This document shows positions 51,612 through 60,155 of a stretch of 64,000 nucleotides of DNA, piece after piece (the stretch's first letter is position 1; each line of letters begins with the position of its first letter). Location: NCBI RefSeq assembly GCF_028553745.1, contig NZ_CP067132.1:318501-382500 (forward strand), read 5' to 3'. The stretch is from Paracoccus seriniphilus (GTDB lineage Bacteria > Pseudomonadota > Alphaproteobacteria > Rhodobacterales > Rhodobacteraceae). The position numbers and the translations under genes are program-made. Under the pieces are notes generated by a model. That model ran no database searches and was not told the origin of the DNA. It saw only the letters and a program-made list of their open reading frames with translations.

Positions 51612-52646
51612 ATGTCGACCGAGAAATACAGCGGACTGACGCGCCGTCGACTTTTGAAGGGTGCCGCCGCCTCTGGCGTCGCGCTTGCCGCGCCGAACTT
51701 CTTTATAGGCAAGGCTCATGCCGCGAATGAGAAACTGCGCGTGGGTATCATCCCGGCCTATTCCTTCGGGATCTATTGGCTGGTGCAGGATCAGGGCTTT
51801 GCGCCGGGCGTCGACATGGAATTCAGCGTCTTCCCCTCGGGACCTCCGGCGATCGAGGCGATGGTGGGCGGTTCGGTCGATGCGATCACCGTGGGGGCAG
51901 TGCCGCCTCTGGCGGCCATGGCCCGCAAGGTGGCCGATCTGCGCGCGATCTCGGTCTGTGGTGACGCCTCGGGGCTTTATACCATTGTCGGCCGCGAAGG
52001 GCTGAGCAGCCTGACCGATCTGGAAGGCAAACGGCTTGCCGTAACCTCGGGGTCGAATTTCGATTTCTTCCTTGATACCGTGCTGAAGGCCGAGGGTCTG
52101 GCCGATATGCCGCTGACGCGGATCAACATGGAGCCCATCGACGCCCAGGCTGCGATGATCGCGGGGGCGGTCGATGCCACGGTTCCGCTGGCCACTTCGC
52201 GCAAGTTGATCTTTGACAAGATGCCCGGTGCGGTGATGCTGGCCGAGGGCGCGAAAATGCCCATCGAGACCCGCCCCAGCATCATGGATATCTTCATGAC
52301 CACCCAGCAGACGCTGGATGCCAAGCAGGAAGCGCTGCGTCAGGTTGTCGAGGCCTTCCACAGCAAGGGCGTGGGGATGCTGCGCGAGGACAATGCCGAA
52401 GTGGTCGCCCGCATGGTGGCCTGGCAGCAAAAGATCGGCCGGGCGGGCGTGACTGCCGAAGAGGTCGAGCCTCTTCTGAACGGCTATTTCTATTTCGACG
52501 TGCCTGAAATCAAAGAGGTCTTTGCCAAGGACCAGTTGAAGCAATCGCTGTTGATCCAGTCCGAATTTCTGGCCGGGAATGGCAAGATCTCGGGCGTGCC
52601 GGATCTTGACACGATGGTCAGCAGCCAAATTATCGAGCAACTCTAA
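51612..52646 (+). CDS. ABC transporter substrate-binding protein (SsuA/TauA/NMT1-like)
   Basis: 344 residues with a Tat-type signal (LTRRRLLKGAAASGVALAAP, cleavage near AHA-AN) and a strong AGGAGGAAG ribosome-binding site. The fold is that of sulfonate/nitrate/taurine-type binding proteins (RVGIIPAYSFGIYWLVQDQG, then GSVDAITVGAVPPLAAMA and GKRLAVTSGS). The ligand is unknown; the nearby sulfatase makes a sulfate ester or sulfonate attractive. Confidence 0.9.
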   Translation: MSTEKYSGLTRRRLLKGAAASGVALAAPNFFIGKAHAANEKLRVGIIPAYSFGIYWLVQDQGFAPGVDMEFSVFPSGPPAIEAMVGGSVDAITVGAVPPLAAMARKVADLRAISVCGDASGLYTIVGREGLSSLTDLEGKRLAVTSGSNFDFFLDTVLKAEGLADMPLTRINMEPIDAQAAMIAGAVDATVPLATSRKLIFDKMPGAVMLAEGAKMPIETRPSIMDIFMTTQQTLDAKQEALRQVVEAFHSKGVGMLREDNAEVVARMVAWQQKIGRAGVTAEEVEPLLNGYFYFDVPEIKEVFAKDQLKQSLLIQSEFLAGNGKISGVPDLDTMVSSQIIEQL

Positions 52647-52651
52647 GTCCG

Positions 52652-53428
52652 ATGAACAAGAACTCTGCATTCAATTCGAAGCGTCTGCTTCTGGGCTGTC
52701 TGTCGGTAGCCGTGGTGATCGCGATCTATGCGCTGGTGACCACGCGCCCCGAAAACAACCCGGCGCTGTTGCCACCGATCGGCGATATCATCGCCTCCTT
52801 CTGGACCAATCTGACATCGGGCTCGCTGCTCAAGGCGCTTGGTGCCAGCCTGTTCCGCATCAGCGCCGGCTTCCTGATCGGCACCACGCTTGCATTGGTT
52901 CTGGGCTGCCTGATCGGCTGGTATCGCACGGTCGAATATCTGTTCGATCCTCTGATCGAGGCCGTGCGGCCGATTCCGCCGCTGGCCTATATCCCGCTGA
53001 TCATCATCTGGTTCGGCATCGGAGAGTTCAGCCGCGTGCTGATCATCACCATCGCCTGTTTCATGGTCTGCGTGGTCAATGTCATTGCCGGCATGAAGAA
53101 CGTGCCTGCTGTGTATGAAGATGCTGCCTCGACCATGGGGGCCACCCGCTTTCAGGTGTTCCGCACGGTGGCGGTGCCTGCCGCGACCCCTTTCATCATC
53201 ACGGGCTATCGTGTGGCACTGGCCGCGGCCTGGACGACCCTTGTGGCCTCTGAGCTTCTGGCCGCGCAGAACGGTCTGGGCTTTCTGCTGCAAGAAGGGC
53301 GGCGCTACTTCCTGACCGATCAGGTGATGATGATCATCATGATCATCGGCGGCTGCGCTTTCATCATGGACCGCATCTTCCGCAAGATTCAGGCGCATCT
53401 GATGCAGTGGTCGGAGACACGTGAATAA
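52652..53428 (+). CDS. ABC transporter permease (SsuC/TauC-like)
   Basis: 258 residues, about six membrane helices. EDAASTMGATRFQVFRTVAVPAATPFIITG is the EAA loop in the form common to sulfonate/nitrate permeases, followed by AAAWTTLVASELLAAQNGLGFLLQEG. The stop overlaps the ATPase start in TAATG. Confidence 0.92.
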   Translation: MNKNSAFNSKRLLLGCLSVAVVIAIYALVTTRPENNPALLPPIGDIIASFWTNLTSGSLLKALGASLFRISAGFLIGTTLALVLGCLIGWYRTVEYLFDPLIEAVRPIPPLAYIPLIIIWFGIGEFSRVLIITIACFMVCVVNVIAGMKNVPAVYEDAASTMGATRFQVFRTVAVPAATPFIITGYRVALAAAWTTLVASELLAAQNGLGFLLQEGRRYFLTDQVMMIIMIIGGCAFIMDRIFRKIQAHLMQWSETRE

Positions 53429-54183
53429 TGCCAGAAATTCGTATCGAAAACCTGACGCATACCTTCGGCAAGGGTCAGCCCAATGAATTGACCGTGCTGG
53501 ACAATATCAACCTGACCTTCGAATCCGGCAGCTTCAATGCCATCGTGGGCACTTCGGGTTGCGGCAAGTCGACCCTGCTGAAGATGATGGCCGGCCTGTT
53601 CGCGCCCTCGGACGGCACCATGAAACTGGATGAGCAGATCATTCAGGGCACCGACCGTCGTCGCGGCATGGTGTTCCAGCAGGATGCGGTTTTCCCCTGG
53701 ATGACGGTGGCCAGGAATATCAGCTATGGCCCTCGTCTTCGCGGTGCCAGCGCGGCCGACCAGCGCGAGATCGAGGCCAAGTGGACGCAGGCAGTGGGGC
53801 TGAAAGGCTTCGAGGACCGCTGGCCGCGGGAACTTTCCGGAGGCATGCGCAAGCGGGTCGATATCGGTCGCGTCTATGCCAATGATCCCGATGTGCTGCT
53901 GATGGATGAACCCTTTGGCGCGCTGGATGCCCAGACCAAGGAACGGATGCAGTCCGACCTTCTGGACACCTGGAGCCAGTCGCGCAAGACAGTGGTCTTC
54001 GTGACCCATGATCTGGAAGAGGCGATCTTTCTTGCCGACAAGATCGTGGTCATGTCGGCCCGTCCGGGGCGTGTTCATCATATCGAAGAGATCACCCTGC
54101 CTCGCCCGCGCACCGATGCCATGCGGCTGACGGATGAATTCATCCAGATCAAGCGCCGGTTGTGGGAAATGCTGGATCACTGA
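53428..54183 (+). CDS. ABC transporter ATPase (SsuB/TauB-like)
   Basis: 251 residues. Walker A GTSGCGKST is at 41-49, the Q-loop VFQQDAVFPWMTVARNI near 88, the signature LSGGMRKRVDIGRVYA near 136 and Walker B VLLMDEPFGALDAQTKE near 155. This matches importers of sulfonates, taurine or nitrate. Last gene of the operon, followed by a strong terminator. Confidence 0.93.
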   Translation: MPEIRIENLTHTFGKGQPNELTVLDNINLTFESGSFNAIVGTSGCGKSTLLKMMAGLFAPSDGTMKLDEQIIQGTDRRRGMVFQQDAVFPWMTVARNISYGPRLRGASAADQREIEAKWTQAVGLKGFEDRWPRELSGGMRKRVDIGRVYANDPDVLLMDEPFGALDAQTKERMQSDLLDTWSQSRKTVVFVTHDLEEAIFLADKIVVMSARPGRVHHIEEITLPRPRTDAMRLTDEFIQIKRRLWEMLDH

Positions 54184-54215
54184 TCGCGGCCCGGCCCCGG
54201 GGCCAGACAAGATAG

Positions 54216-54247
54216 GACTGCCGGACGTGACATCGCGTCCGGCAGTC
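54216..54247. terminator. Bidirectional terminator
   Basis: A perfect 12-bp stem GACTGCCGGACG/CGTCCGGCAGTC with an 8-base loop lies in the 82-bp convergent gap between the ABC ATPase and the sugar isomerase gene. It is followed by a T-containing stretch (TTGCTTTC) on the plus strand. Confidence 0.75.
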
Positions 54248-54265
54248 TTGCTTTCTGGGGGTGGA

Positions 54266-55093
54266 TCAGCGCTGCGGATCGCGCCTTGCAATGGCCTTGC
54301 GCGCCGTGGCCAGATTTGCGGCACTCCATTCCCTTTCCATCCGGCCCGTCGTTTCGAAATCGGACTGGAACGGCATCCAGTGCTCGACAATGACGCTCAT
54401 GCTGTCGTCATGTCGGGGCAGGGCGCGCAGAACGGCATCGGCGTCGATGCGACCCTGGCCCAGGGGGCGCCCCGTGATGGTGAAACCTGCGCCATAGAAG
54501 TCGGGGACGATCTCGTAATCCTTCAGATGCAGGTTGATCGCATGGGGTGACAGGATCGAGACAGTCTCCATCGGCCATTCCCCGGCGCAGATCGAATTTG
54601 CCACGTCCAGGCAGACCCCCAGCCGGTCGTCATCGATCAGCGACAACAGATCGACCATGCGGCGGGACGGATAGTTGAAGTGGTTCTCGATCGCGATGCG
54701 ACAGCCGATATGGCGGGCCTTGTCCAGCAGGGGTGCGAATTCCGCCGCCAGTTCGGCGATGGGGCGCAGGGCATCCTCGCCGTCCAGCGCGATCCGCAGG
54801 ATCCGCGCATCAATAGTTCCGGCAATATCCAGATAGAGATCAACCTGCGGCGCATTGAAAGCCTGAGTGCCCAGTTCCAGCGCCACATCATGCGCCGCCG
54901 CATGTTGCGCCAGAGCGTCAAGTTCCGTGGCGCTCAGGCGGTCCAGCGGCAGATTGTCGGCATATTGCACGACCTCGCAGCCCTGAGAGATCGCGAAATC
55001 CAGCACTTCCATGGCCGTCATCGGGCGGTCGGGCACACGATCCTTGTGCCCGATGGACCAGCGAAAGCAATAGGTTCCCAGTCCCAGCTTCAC
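54266..55093 (-). CDS. Sugar phosphate isomerase/epimerase (xylose isomerase-like TIM barrel)
   Basis: 275 residues of the AP endonuclease 2 type barrel. Metal ligands are in order: Glu in RIAIENHFN, Asp in VCLDVANS, His in NLHLKDY and Glu in VIVEHWM. Members include 3-keto-sugar epimerases, UlaE/SgaU and myo-inosose isomerases, so the substrate is open. It overlaps the preceding isomerase gene by ATGA and is last in the TRAP operon. Confidence 0.87.
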   Translation of the reverse strand: MKLGLGTYCFRWSIGHKDRVPDRPMTAMEVLDFAISQGCEVVQYADNLPLDRLSATELDALAQHAAAHDVALELGTQAFNAPQVDLYLDIAGTIDARILRIALDGEDALRPIAELAAEFAPLLDKARHIGCRIAIENHFNYPSRRMVDLLSLIDDDRLGVCLDVANSICAGEWPMETVSILSPHAINLHLKDYEIVPDFYGAGFTITGRPLGQGRIDADAVLRALPRHDDSMSVIVEHWMPFQSDFETTGRMEREWSAANLATARKAIARRDPQR

Positions 55094-56049
55094 AGCAGGG
55101 CCCGGATCAGATCGTTATAGCTGCGCTGCGGCTGCCCGCATTTGATCAGATCCTGAAGATGGCCATCCCCGATCTTGTCCAGCAGCCTGTCCAGATTCTC
55201 CATGATCTCGAATGTGGCCGAAATCGCCTCGGCATTGTCGCCCGTGCGGGTAAAGACATCATAGGCGACCCAACCATCATAGCCGATGCGGCGCATGTAG
55301 TGCAGGGTTTCCAACGTCTCCCACAGGTGCACCGAGGCCGGCAGCATGTCCCAATCCGCGCCGCGGTCATTGTCATTGAAATGGATATAGAACAGACGCC
55401 CCGCCTCGGCGGCGACGGCGATTTCCGAACCGGGGCTTTCACCGGCGATCAGCGCATGACCGACATCCATCGTCACGCCCAGATTGGCCGCGCCGACACG
55501 ATCGCAGAAATGCAGGGTGCGGCCCATGGTGGGCAGGATGATGTGGTTCTTGCTTTCATAGGCCTTGTATTCGATGCAGATCTTGATGTCGCCACGATGC
55601 GCGGCGGCCTCTTCGAAGGCCTCGATCATCCAGCGCCATTGCTGGATGTGATCGACCTGAAAGGCATAGTCCCAACCGTCGATCAGCGGGCAGACGGTGA
55701 TCATCTCGCTGCCCAGATCCGCGGCCAGATCCATTGCTGTTTTCAGATATTGAACCGACTCCCGACGCAGTCCCGCATCGGGGCTGGTGAATGAGCCGTC
55801 CTTGAACTTGCCTTCGGTCTTGACGTTCACATTGACGGCCGAGACGGCCAGCCCGCTGTCCTTGACGGCCTTTGTGGCGCTGCCATCGGCGCCCAGATCC
55901 TGCGGATAGACGGGCTCGATACCATGGGTGCGCGGGATGGTCCTGGCGATGTCGAGACGCTCGGCAAAGGAACGGTCGGGCTGGAACTGGTGGAACCGGT
56001 CGCGATAGCCGCCGATGGTCCCCATGAGAATCGAGTTCTTGTAAGACAT
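55090..56049 (-). CDS. Sugar phosphate isomerase/epimerase (second TIM barrel)
   Basis: 319 residues starting MSYKNSILMGTIGGYRDRF after an AAGGAAA ribosome-binding site. The open frame continues far upstream but there runs out of phase through the DctM gene, so the internal ATG is the true start. Likely metal ligands are Glu in CIEYKAYE, Asp in TMDVGHALIAGESP, His in YIHFNDNDRGADWD and Asp in AYDVFTR. It resembles L-rhamnose-isomerase-like and epimerase proteins; the reaction is unknown. It follows dctM by 14 bp. Confidence 0.87.
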   Translation of the reverse strand: MSYKNSILMGTIGGYRDRFHQFQPDRSFAERLDIARTIPRTHGIEPVYPQDLGADGSATKAVKDSGLAVSAVNVNVKTEGKFKDGSFTSPDAGLRRESVQYLKTAMDLAADLGSEMITVCPLIDGWDYAFQVDHIQQWRWMIEAFEEAAAHRGDIKICIEYKAYESKNHIILPTMGRTLHFCDRVGAANLGVTMDVGHALIAGESPGSEIAVAAEAGRLFYIHFNDNDRGADWDMLPASVHLWETLETLHYMRRIGYDGWVAYDVFTRTGDNAEAISATFEIMENLDRLLDKIGDGHLQDLIKCGQPQRSYNDLIRALL

Positions 56050-56063
56050 GGAATTTCCTTGGG

Positions 56064-57353
56064 TCAGATGTCGTAGAGCTGTTGCGGGATGAACAGCACG
56101 ATGTCGGGGAACAGGGTGATCAGCATCAGCACCAGAAGCTGTGCCAGCAGGAAGGGCAGTATGGCCTTGCAGATCCGCGCGATCGAAATTCCCGCGATGC
56201 CGCTGGCAATATAGAGCGACAGGCCGACAGGGGGGGTGACCGTGCCGATCATCAGATTCACGGTCATCATCACGCCGAAGAAGACCGGGTCGATACCGAA
56301 GGCCTTGACGACCGGCAGCAGGACCGGGGTAAAGACGATGATTGCCGATCCGCCATCCAGAAAGCATCCTGCCACCAGCAGCAACAGATTGATCAGGATC
56401 AGCAGGGTCAGCGCCGAGGTGATCTTGGCCGAGAACCAGTCCGACAGCATCATGGGAAGCTGTTCGATGGTCAGGACATAGCCCACAAGATTGGCGACGC
56501 CGACGATCACCATGACGACCGCCGTGTTCAGTCCGGCATGATAGAACAGGTCGGGCAGGCTTGAGAGGCTCAGTTCCTTGTACCAGAACAGACCGACCAC
56601 CAGGGCATAGACGGTGGCGACAACCGCGGCTTCGGTCGCGGTAAATATCCCGCCCAGAATTCCTCCTACGATGATCAGCGGCATGACAAGCGCGCCGACG
56701 GCCTCTTTGAACGATGCCCAAAGTCCGGCATAGGAAAATGGCTCGGTCTCGATTTCCCAGTTGCTGCGTCTGGCCTTGAAATAGATCAGCACCATCAGCG
56801 CTGCGGTCATCATCAGTCCGGGCAGGATGCCGCCCATGAACAGGGCGCCGATCGACACGCCCGATATCACTCCATACAGAACCAGCGGGATCGAGGGCGG
56901 AATGATCGGCCCGATCACGCCCGAGGCCGCAACCACGGCGGCGGAGAACTCGGGCGCATAGCCGCGCCGTTTCATCATGGGGATCATCGTCGATCCGATG
57001 GCCGTTGTATCCGCCACCGCCGAGCCCGAGATGCCTGCAAAGATCGTCGAGGCGATCACGGCCACATGACCAAGCCCGCCCGAGATCCAGCCCACCAGGT
57101 AGGATGAGAAATTGACCAGTCGGCGCGAGATCCCGCCCTGCTCCATCAGGGCGCCGGCGGCCATGAAGAAGGGGATTGCCAGCATAGGAAAGCTGTCCAG
57201 CCCGGCATAGATGCGCTGCATCACCAGTTGCGGAGACAGAAGGTCGATCGAGGCCAGCACCACCAGCGATGCGGCCGCCAGGCTGAACAGGATGGGCGTG
57301 CCCAGCAGAAGCAGCACGAAGAACACGCCAAACAACAGGCCAAGGCTGCTCAT
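56064..57353 (-). CDS. TRAP transporter large permease (DctM family)
   Basis: 429 residues, about twelve helices, with SFPMLAIPFFMAAGALMEQGG, GVIGPIIPPSIPLVLYGVISGVSIGALFMGGILPGL and TVTPPVGLSLYIASG as family marks. Within a gntR-dctP-dctQ-dctM-isomerase operon it should import a sugar acid or similar compound for the two isomerases. Confidence 0.94.
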   Translation of the reverse strand: MSSLGLLFGVFFVLLLLGTPILFSLAAASLVVLASIDLLSPQLVMQRIYAGLDSFPMLAIPFFMAAGALMEQGGISRRLVNFSSYLVGWISGGLGHVAVIASTIFAGISGSAVADTTAIGSTMIPMMKRRGYAPEFSAAVVAASGVIGPIIPPSIPLVLYGVISGVSIGALFMGGILPGLMMTAALMVLIYFKARRSNWEIETEPFSYAGLWASFKEAVGALVMPLIIVGGILGGIFTATEAAVVATVYALVVGLFWYKELSLSSLPDLFYHAGLNTAVVMVIVGVANLVGYVLTIEQLPMMLSDWFSAKITSALTLLILINLLLLVAGCFLDGGSAIIVFTPVLLPVVKAFGIDPVFFGVMMTVNLMIGTVTPPVGLSLYIASGIAGISIARICKAILPFLLAQLLVLMLITLFPDIVLFIPQQLYDI

Positions 57354-57868
57354 GCGTGCTCACCCTTGATCACGTCGCGAATGTTGATGACCGTCACGAC
57401 GAACAGCCACAGGGTCATCAGCGTCACCGCGAACAGGATGATGAAAAAGATGATCCCCATCGGGATCTGCAGTGCCGGGGTGCGCTGATCCCATTCACGC
57501 AGCATGGTGGTCCAGCCGCCGCGCACCAGATAGGTGGAACAGACCAGCCCGACCAGAGACGCAAGCGCCGTCAGCGCGGCGCGCAGGCGCCACCCGCATT
57601 GATCGAGGATCACGGTGACCGTCAGATGGGCCTGCTGGCGCGCCAGCACGGCAGCGCCGAGAAACACGATCGAGATGAACAACAGCCGCGCAACTTCTTC
57701 GGACCATCCCAGCGAGATGGACAGCAGATAGCGCGACGCAATTTGCAGAAAGACCACCACCACCATGGCGGCCATGCCGATGACGATGGCCCATTTCATG
57801 GCCTGCATGATGATCCCCTCGGTCCGCGCAAGCGCACCGAGAGCATCCGTCCGGTTTGACGGGATCAT
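57350..57868 (-). CDS. TRAP transporter small permease (DctQ family)
   Basis: 172 residues with four membrane helices; the SRYLLSISLGWSEEVARLLFISIVFLGAAV segment is typical of DctQ. It overlaps dctM by four bases and begins 4 bp after dctP. Confidence 0.92.
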   Translation of the reverse strand: MIPSNRTDALGALARTEGIIMQAMKWAIVIGMAAMVVVVFLQIASRYLLSISLGWSEEVARLLFISIVFLGAAVLARQQAHLTVTVILDQCGWRLRAALTALASLVGLVCSTYLVRGGWTTMLREWDQRTPALQIPMGIIFFIILFAVTLMTLWLFVVTVINIRDVIKGEHA

Positions 57869-57872
57869 GGCC

Positions 57873-58862
57873 TCAACCTTCGTCGCGGACGTCGTCGATC
57901 ACCTCGAACCACTCGACCACCGTGTCGCCGAATTCCGCGATTGCGTCGTCGCGCAGCGGGGCGACCTTGGCGGCAAAGGCGTCGCGGTCGGGTTCGGTGA
58001 TGGTCATGCCTTCTGCGGCCAGTTCGTCCAGCAGGCTGGCGTCATCGGCGGCGACCTTGTCGCGCTGAACCTGCTGGGCGTCCTGAACGGCCCCGTGGAT
58101 GATCTCTTGCTGTTCCGGCGTCAGTTTCTGCCACAGTTCGTCCGAATAGAGGACCATATGGGTCAGATGCAGATGCCCGGTCAAAGACAGATAGTCGTTC
58201 ACCTCGGAGAACTTGGCACTATAGATATTGGACAGCGGGTTTTCCTGCCCGTCCACGACGCCTTGTTCCATGGCGGTATACAGTTCGTTGAAGGCCATCG
58301 GCGTGGCATTGGCGCCCATCATTTCAAGCGTGCGCAGGTGATAGGTTGATTTGGGCGTGCGGATCTTCAGGCCGGCCAGATCCTCGGGCGTGGCCACGGG
58401 GCGTTTGGAATTGGTCAGATGTCGCATGCCGGCCTCGAAATAGCCCAGCAGATGCACGCCATGTTCGTTCACACGGCTGGCGACTTCTTCGCCCAGTTCA
58501 CCCCCGAAGGCACGAAAGGCATGTTCACGGTCCTTGAACAGGTAGCCGATTTCCAGCGCCCCCAGTTCCGGCACCCATGACCCGAAGAAACCCGTGGTGA
58601 CCCAGGTCATTTCCAATGTGCCCGAGCGAAGCTGTTCGACCATTTCACGCTGATTTCCCAGCTGGCTGTCGGTGAAGATGCGCACGTCGATATCACCGTT
58701 CGAGCGTTCCTCGATCAGCCGCTCGATCTCGCGGGCGCCGACGTTTTCGGGGTGATCGCCGGAAACCACCGTGCCGATCTTGATGACCAGATCTGCGGCG
58801 GCTGCGGGGCTGACCAGCGCGGTCGCGGCCAGAAGCACCGCCGTAAACATGCGTTCTTTCAT
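57873..58862 (-). CDS. TRAP transporter substrate-binding protein (DctP family)
   Basis: 329 residues with a signal peptide ending SPAAA-AD and a strong GGGAGGAGG ribosome-binding site. Conserved DctP features include VSGDHPENVGAREIERLIEERSNGDI, PEDLAGLKIRTPKSTYHLRTLEMMGANATPMAF (with the ligand-binding Arg) and GVVDGQENPLSNIYSAKF. Sugar-acid ligands such as uronates or aldonates are usual for this subtype; the actual ligand is not determined. Confidence 0.93.
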   Translation of the reverse strand: MKERMFTAVLLAATALVSPAAAADLVIKIGTVVSGDHPENVGAREIERLIEERSNGDIDVRIFTDSQLGNQREMVEQLRSGTLEMTWVTTGFFGSWVPELGALEIGYLFKDREHAFRAFGGELGEEVASRVNEHGVHLLGYFEAGMRHLTNSKRPVATPEDLAGLKIRTPKSTYHLRTLEMMGANATPMAFNELYTAMEQGVVDGQENPLSNIYSAKFSEVNDYLSLTGHLHLTHMVLYSDELWQKLTPEQQEIIHGAVQDAQQVQRDKVAADDASLLDELAAEGMTITEPDRDAFAAKVAPLRDDAIAEFGDTVVEWFEVIDDVRDEG

Positions 58863-58886
58863 TTCATCCTCCTCCCAGAGTATTCT

Positions 58887-59588
58887 TTATGTTGTCTGTT
58901 TGACTGCCGGCACCGGTGTGTGCGGAGAGATCCTCCCGATGATGTCCAGCATTTCCTCGGTCGTTCTGTCCCAGTGCTGGCGATAGACCACCTCCAGCTC
59001 GCGCAGGTCGCGGGCGACCAATGCGTCATACATCTGCCTGTGCTCCCGCGTCGAAAGGACCGGCAGGTCGCGCATGTGCAGCACGAAATAGCGCGCGCGA
59101 TCCGTCAGCCCCCTCTGGGCATGATACATCCCTGCCAGCCTGCTGTTGCCGCACATGTCCACGACCGCGAAATGGCAGCGTGTATCGGCCAGCGCCCATG
59201 CCTCGCGATCCTGACGTTCAAGGGCATCCTCCATGTCCTTTACGCATTGCAGGATGGGGTCCAGTTCTTCCACATCGCGATAATTGCGCGCGATCAGCAG
59301 CGCGGCCTCCAGTTCGAGAGCCTTGGTGACCTGATGGATGTCGCGCACATCCTCCAGCCGCAGCGGCAGGATGCGGGTGCCCTTGCGCGGAACGATCTGT
59401 ACCATCTGTTCGCTTTGCAGGCGCAGGATCGCCTCGCGCACCGGCGTCCGGCTCAGCGAGAACATTTCGCACAACTCTCGATCGGACCAGGTCGAATCCG
59501 GGCTGAGCCTGCCGGTCAGGATACCCTCACGGATGGTGGCATAGCTGCGATCTGCAAGCGATTGGGACGGTGTGGAAGCATCGATCAT
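58887..59588 (-). CDS. GntR-family regulator (FCD domain) of the TRAP/isomerase operon
   Basis: 233 residues from ATG 59588 (a TTG at 59606 would add six residues). The winged helix is WSDRELCEMFSLSRTPVREAILRLQSEQMVQIVPRKGTRI; the FCD domain includes the metal-ligand type segments CHFAVVDMCGN and REHRQMYDALVARD. First gene of the operon, 24 bp before dctP. Two similar palindromes upstream are its likely operators, so it would control itself and the transporter. Confidence 0.9.
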   Translation of the reverse strand: MIDASTPSQSLADRSYATIREGILTGRLSPDSTWSDRELCEMFSLSRTPVREAILRLQSEQMVQIVPRKGTRILPLRLEDVRDIHQVTKALELEAALLIARNYRDVEELDPILQCVKDMEDALERQDREAWALADTRCHFAVVDMCGNSRLAGMYHAQRGLTDRARYFVLHMRDLPVLSTREHRQMYDALVARDLRELEVVYRQHWDRTTEEMLDIIGRISPHTPVPAVKQTT

Positions 59589-59606
59589 GCATTCAAGGTA
59601 TCTCAA

Positions 59607-59642
59607 CTGATATATCAGATAAAGTATTAATTGATAAATCAG
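59607..59642. promoter_or_regulatory. Pair of probable GntR operators
   Basis: CTGATATATCAG (59607-59618) is a perfect palindrome and TTGATAAATCAG (59631-59642) is a near copy 24 bp further upstream. They lie just before the gntR start in an AT-rich promoter region. Confidence 0.55.
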
Positions 59643-59820
59643 ATGGTGAAGACGTCAGGCAATTGAAATCTATATGAAATCTTCAGACCCTGCGGCGATT
59701 CCCGCACAGGTTTTCACGATATGGGGTGAAGGATGTCTTCAAGAGGCGGCCGGAATCTGGGCGGCTGCCGCCGGCGTGATTCCAACGCGCAGGTGATCCT
59801 GCCGGACAGATGGGGGCATA

Positions 59821-59852
59821 GCAGGCATGGCGGCGCTGGTCGCCATGCCTGC
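59821..59852. repeat. Perfect 12-bp inverted repeat/hairpin
   Basis: GCAGGCATGGCG and CGCCATGCCTGC enclose GCGCTGGT. No U-tract follows on either strand and no gene end is adjacent, so it is not an obvious terminator. Confidence 0.5.
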
Positions 59853-59992
59853 CCGAGAGGCGGGCAAGGGGGGCGGGACTGGGGGACCGCCTGACCCGGT
59901 TCCGGCTGATGGCGCAAACAGGGTAATGACGGTCTTTGAAGGCCGTGACTGATGTCAGACTGCGACAAGATGGGTCAGGCCGCGTCCTGTTC

Positions 59993-60020
59993 TTGACGCA
60001 GGCACTGCATAGGGTAACCT
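59993..60020 (+). promoter_or_regulatory. Likely promoter of the ExeA-like ATPase gene
   Basis: TTGACG and TAACCT separated by 16 bp, about 136 bp upstream of the start codon, giving a long 5' leader. Confidence 0.4.
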
Positions 60021-60155
60021 GAACATGCAGTATTGATGTAACGGCGGGATATGGCCGATGGTTGCGGGTTTGCAGGACGGCTTGAAAAGCTGCGCGGCGG
60101 TATTGCGCCGTGATCCCTGCCGACCGTTTGGCGGCATGTCGACATTGTTACACCA

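Larger units (their letters stand above)
59643..60155. other. Intergenic region upstream of the ExeA-like ATPase
   Basis: No convincing gene over about 510 bp; one minus-strand frame (59714-59968) is Pro/Arg-rich with no family resemblance. The region contains a strong hairpin at 59821-59852, G-rich runs just beyond it, and a likely sigma-70 promoter near 60000. Confidence 0.55.

Noticed and set aside
55090..57363. A single 757-residue minus-strand protein fusing a long N-terminal region to the sugar isomerase
   Set aside because: The upstream 430 residues are an out-of-phase reading of the DctM gene; the isomerase has its own ATG and ribosome-binding site at 56049.
59714..59968. Small minus-strand Pro/Arg-rich frame upstream of the ExeA-like gene
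   Set aside because: Composition is that of random GC-rich sequence and it crosses the strong hairpin; no start signal.
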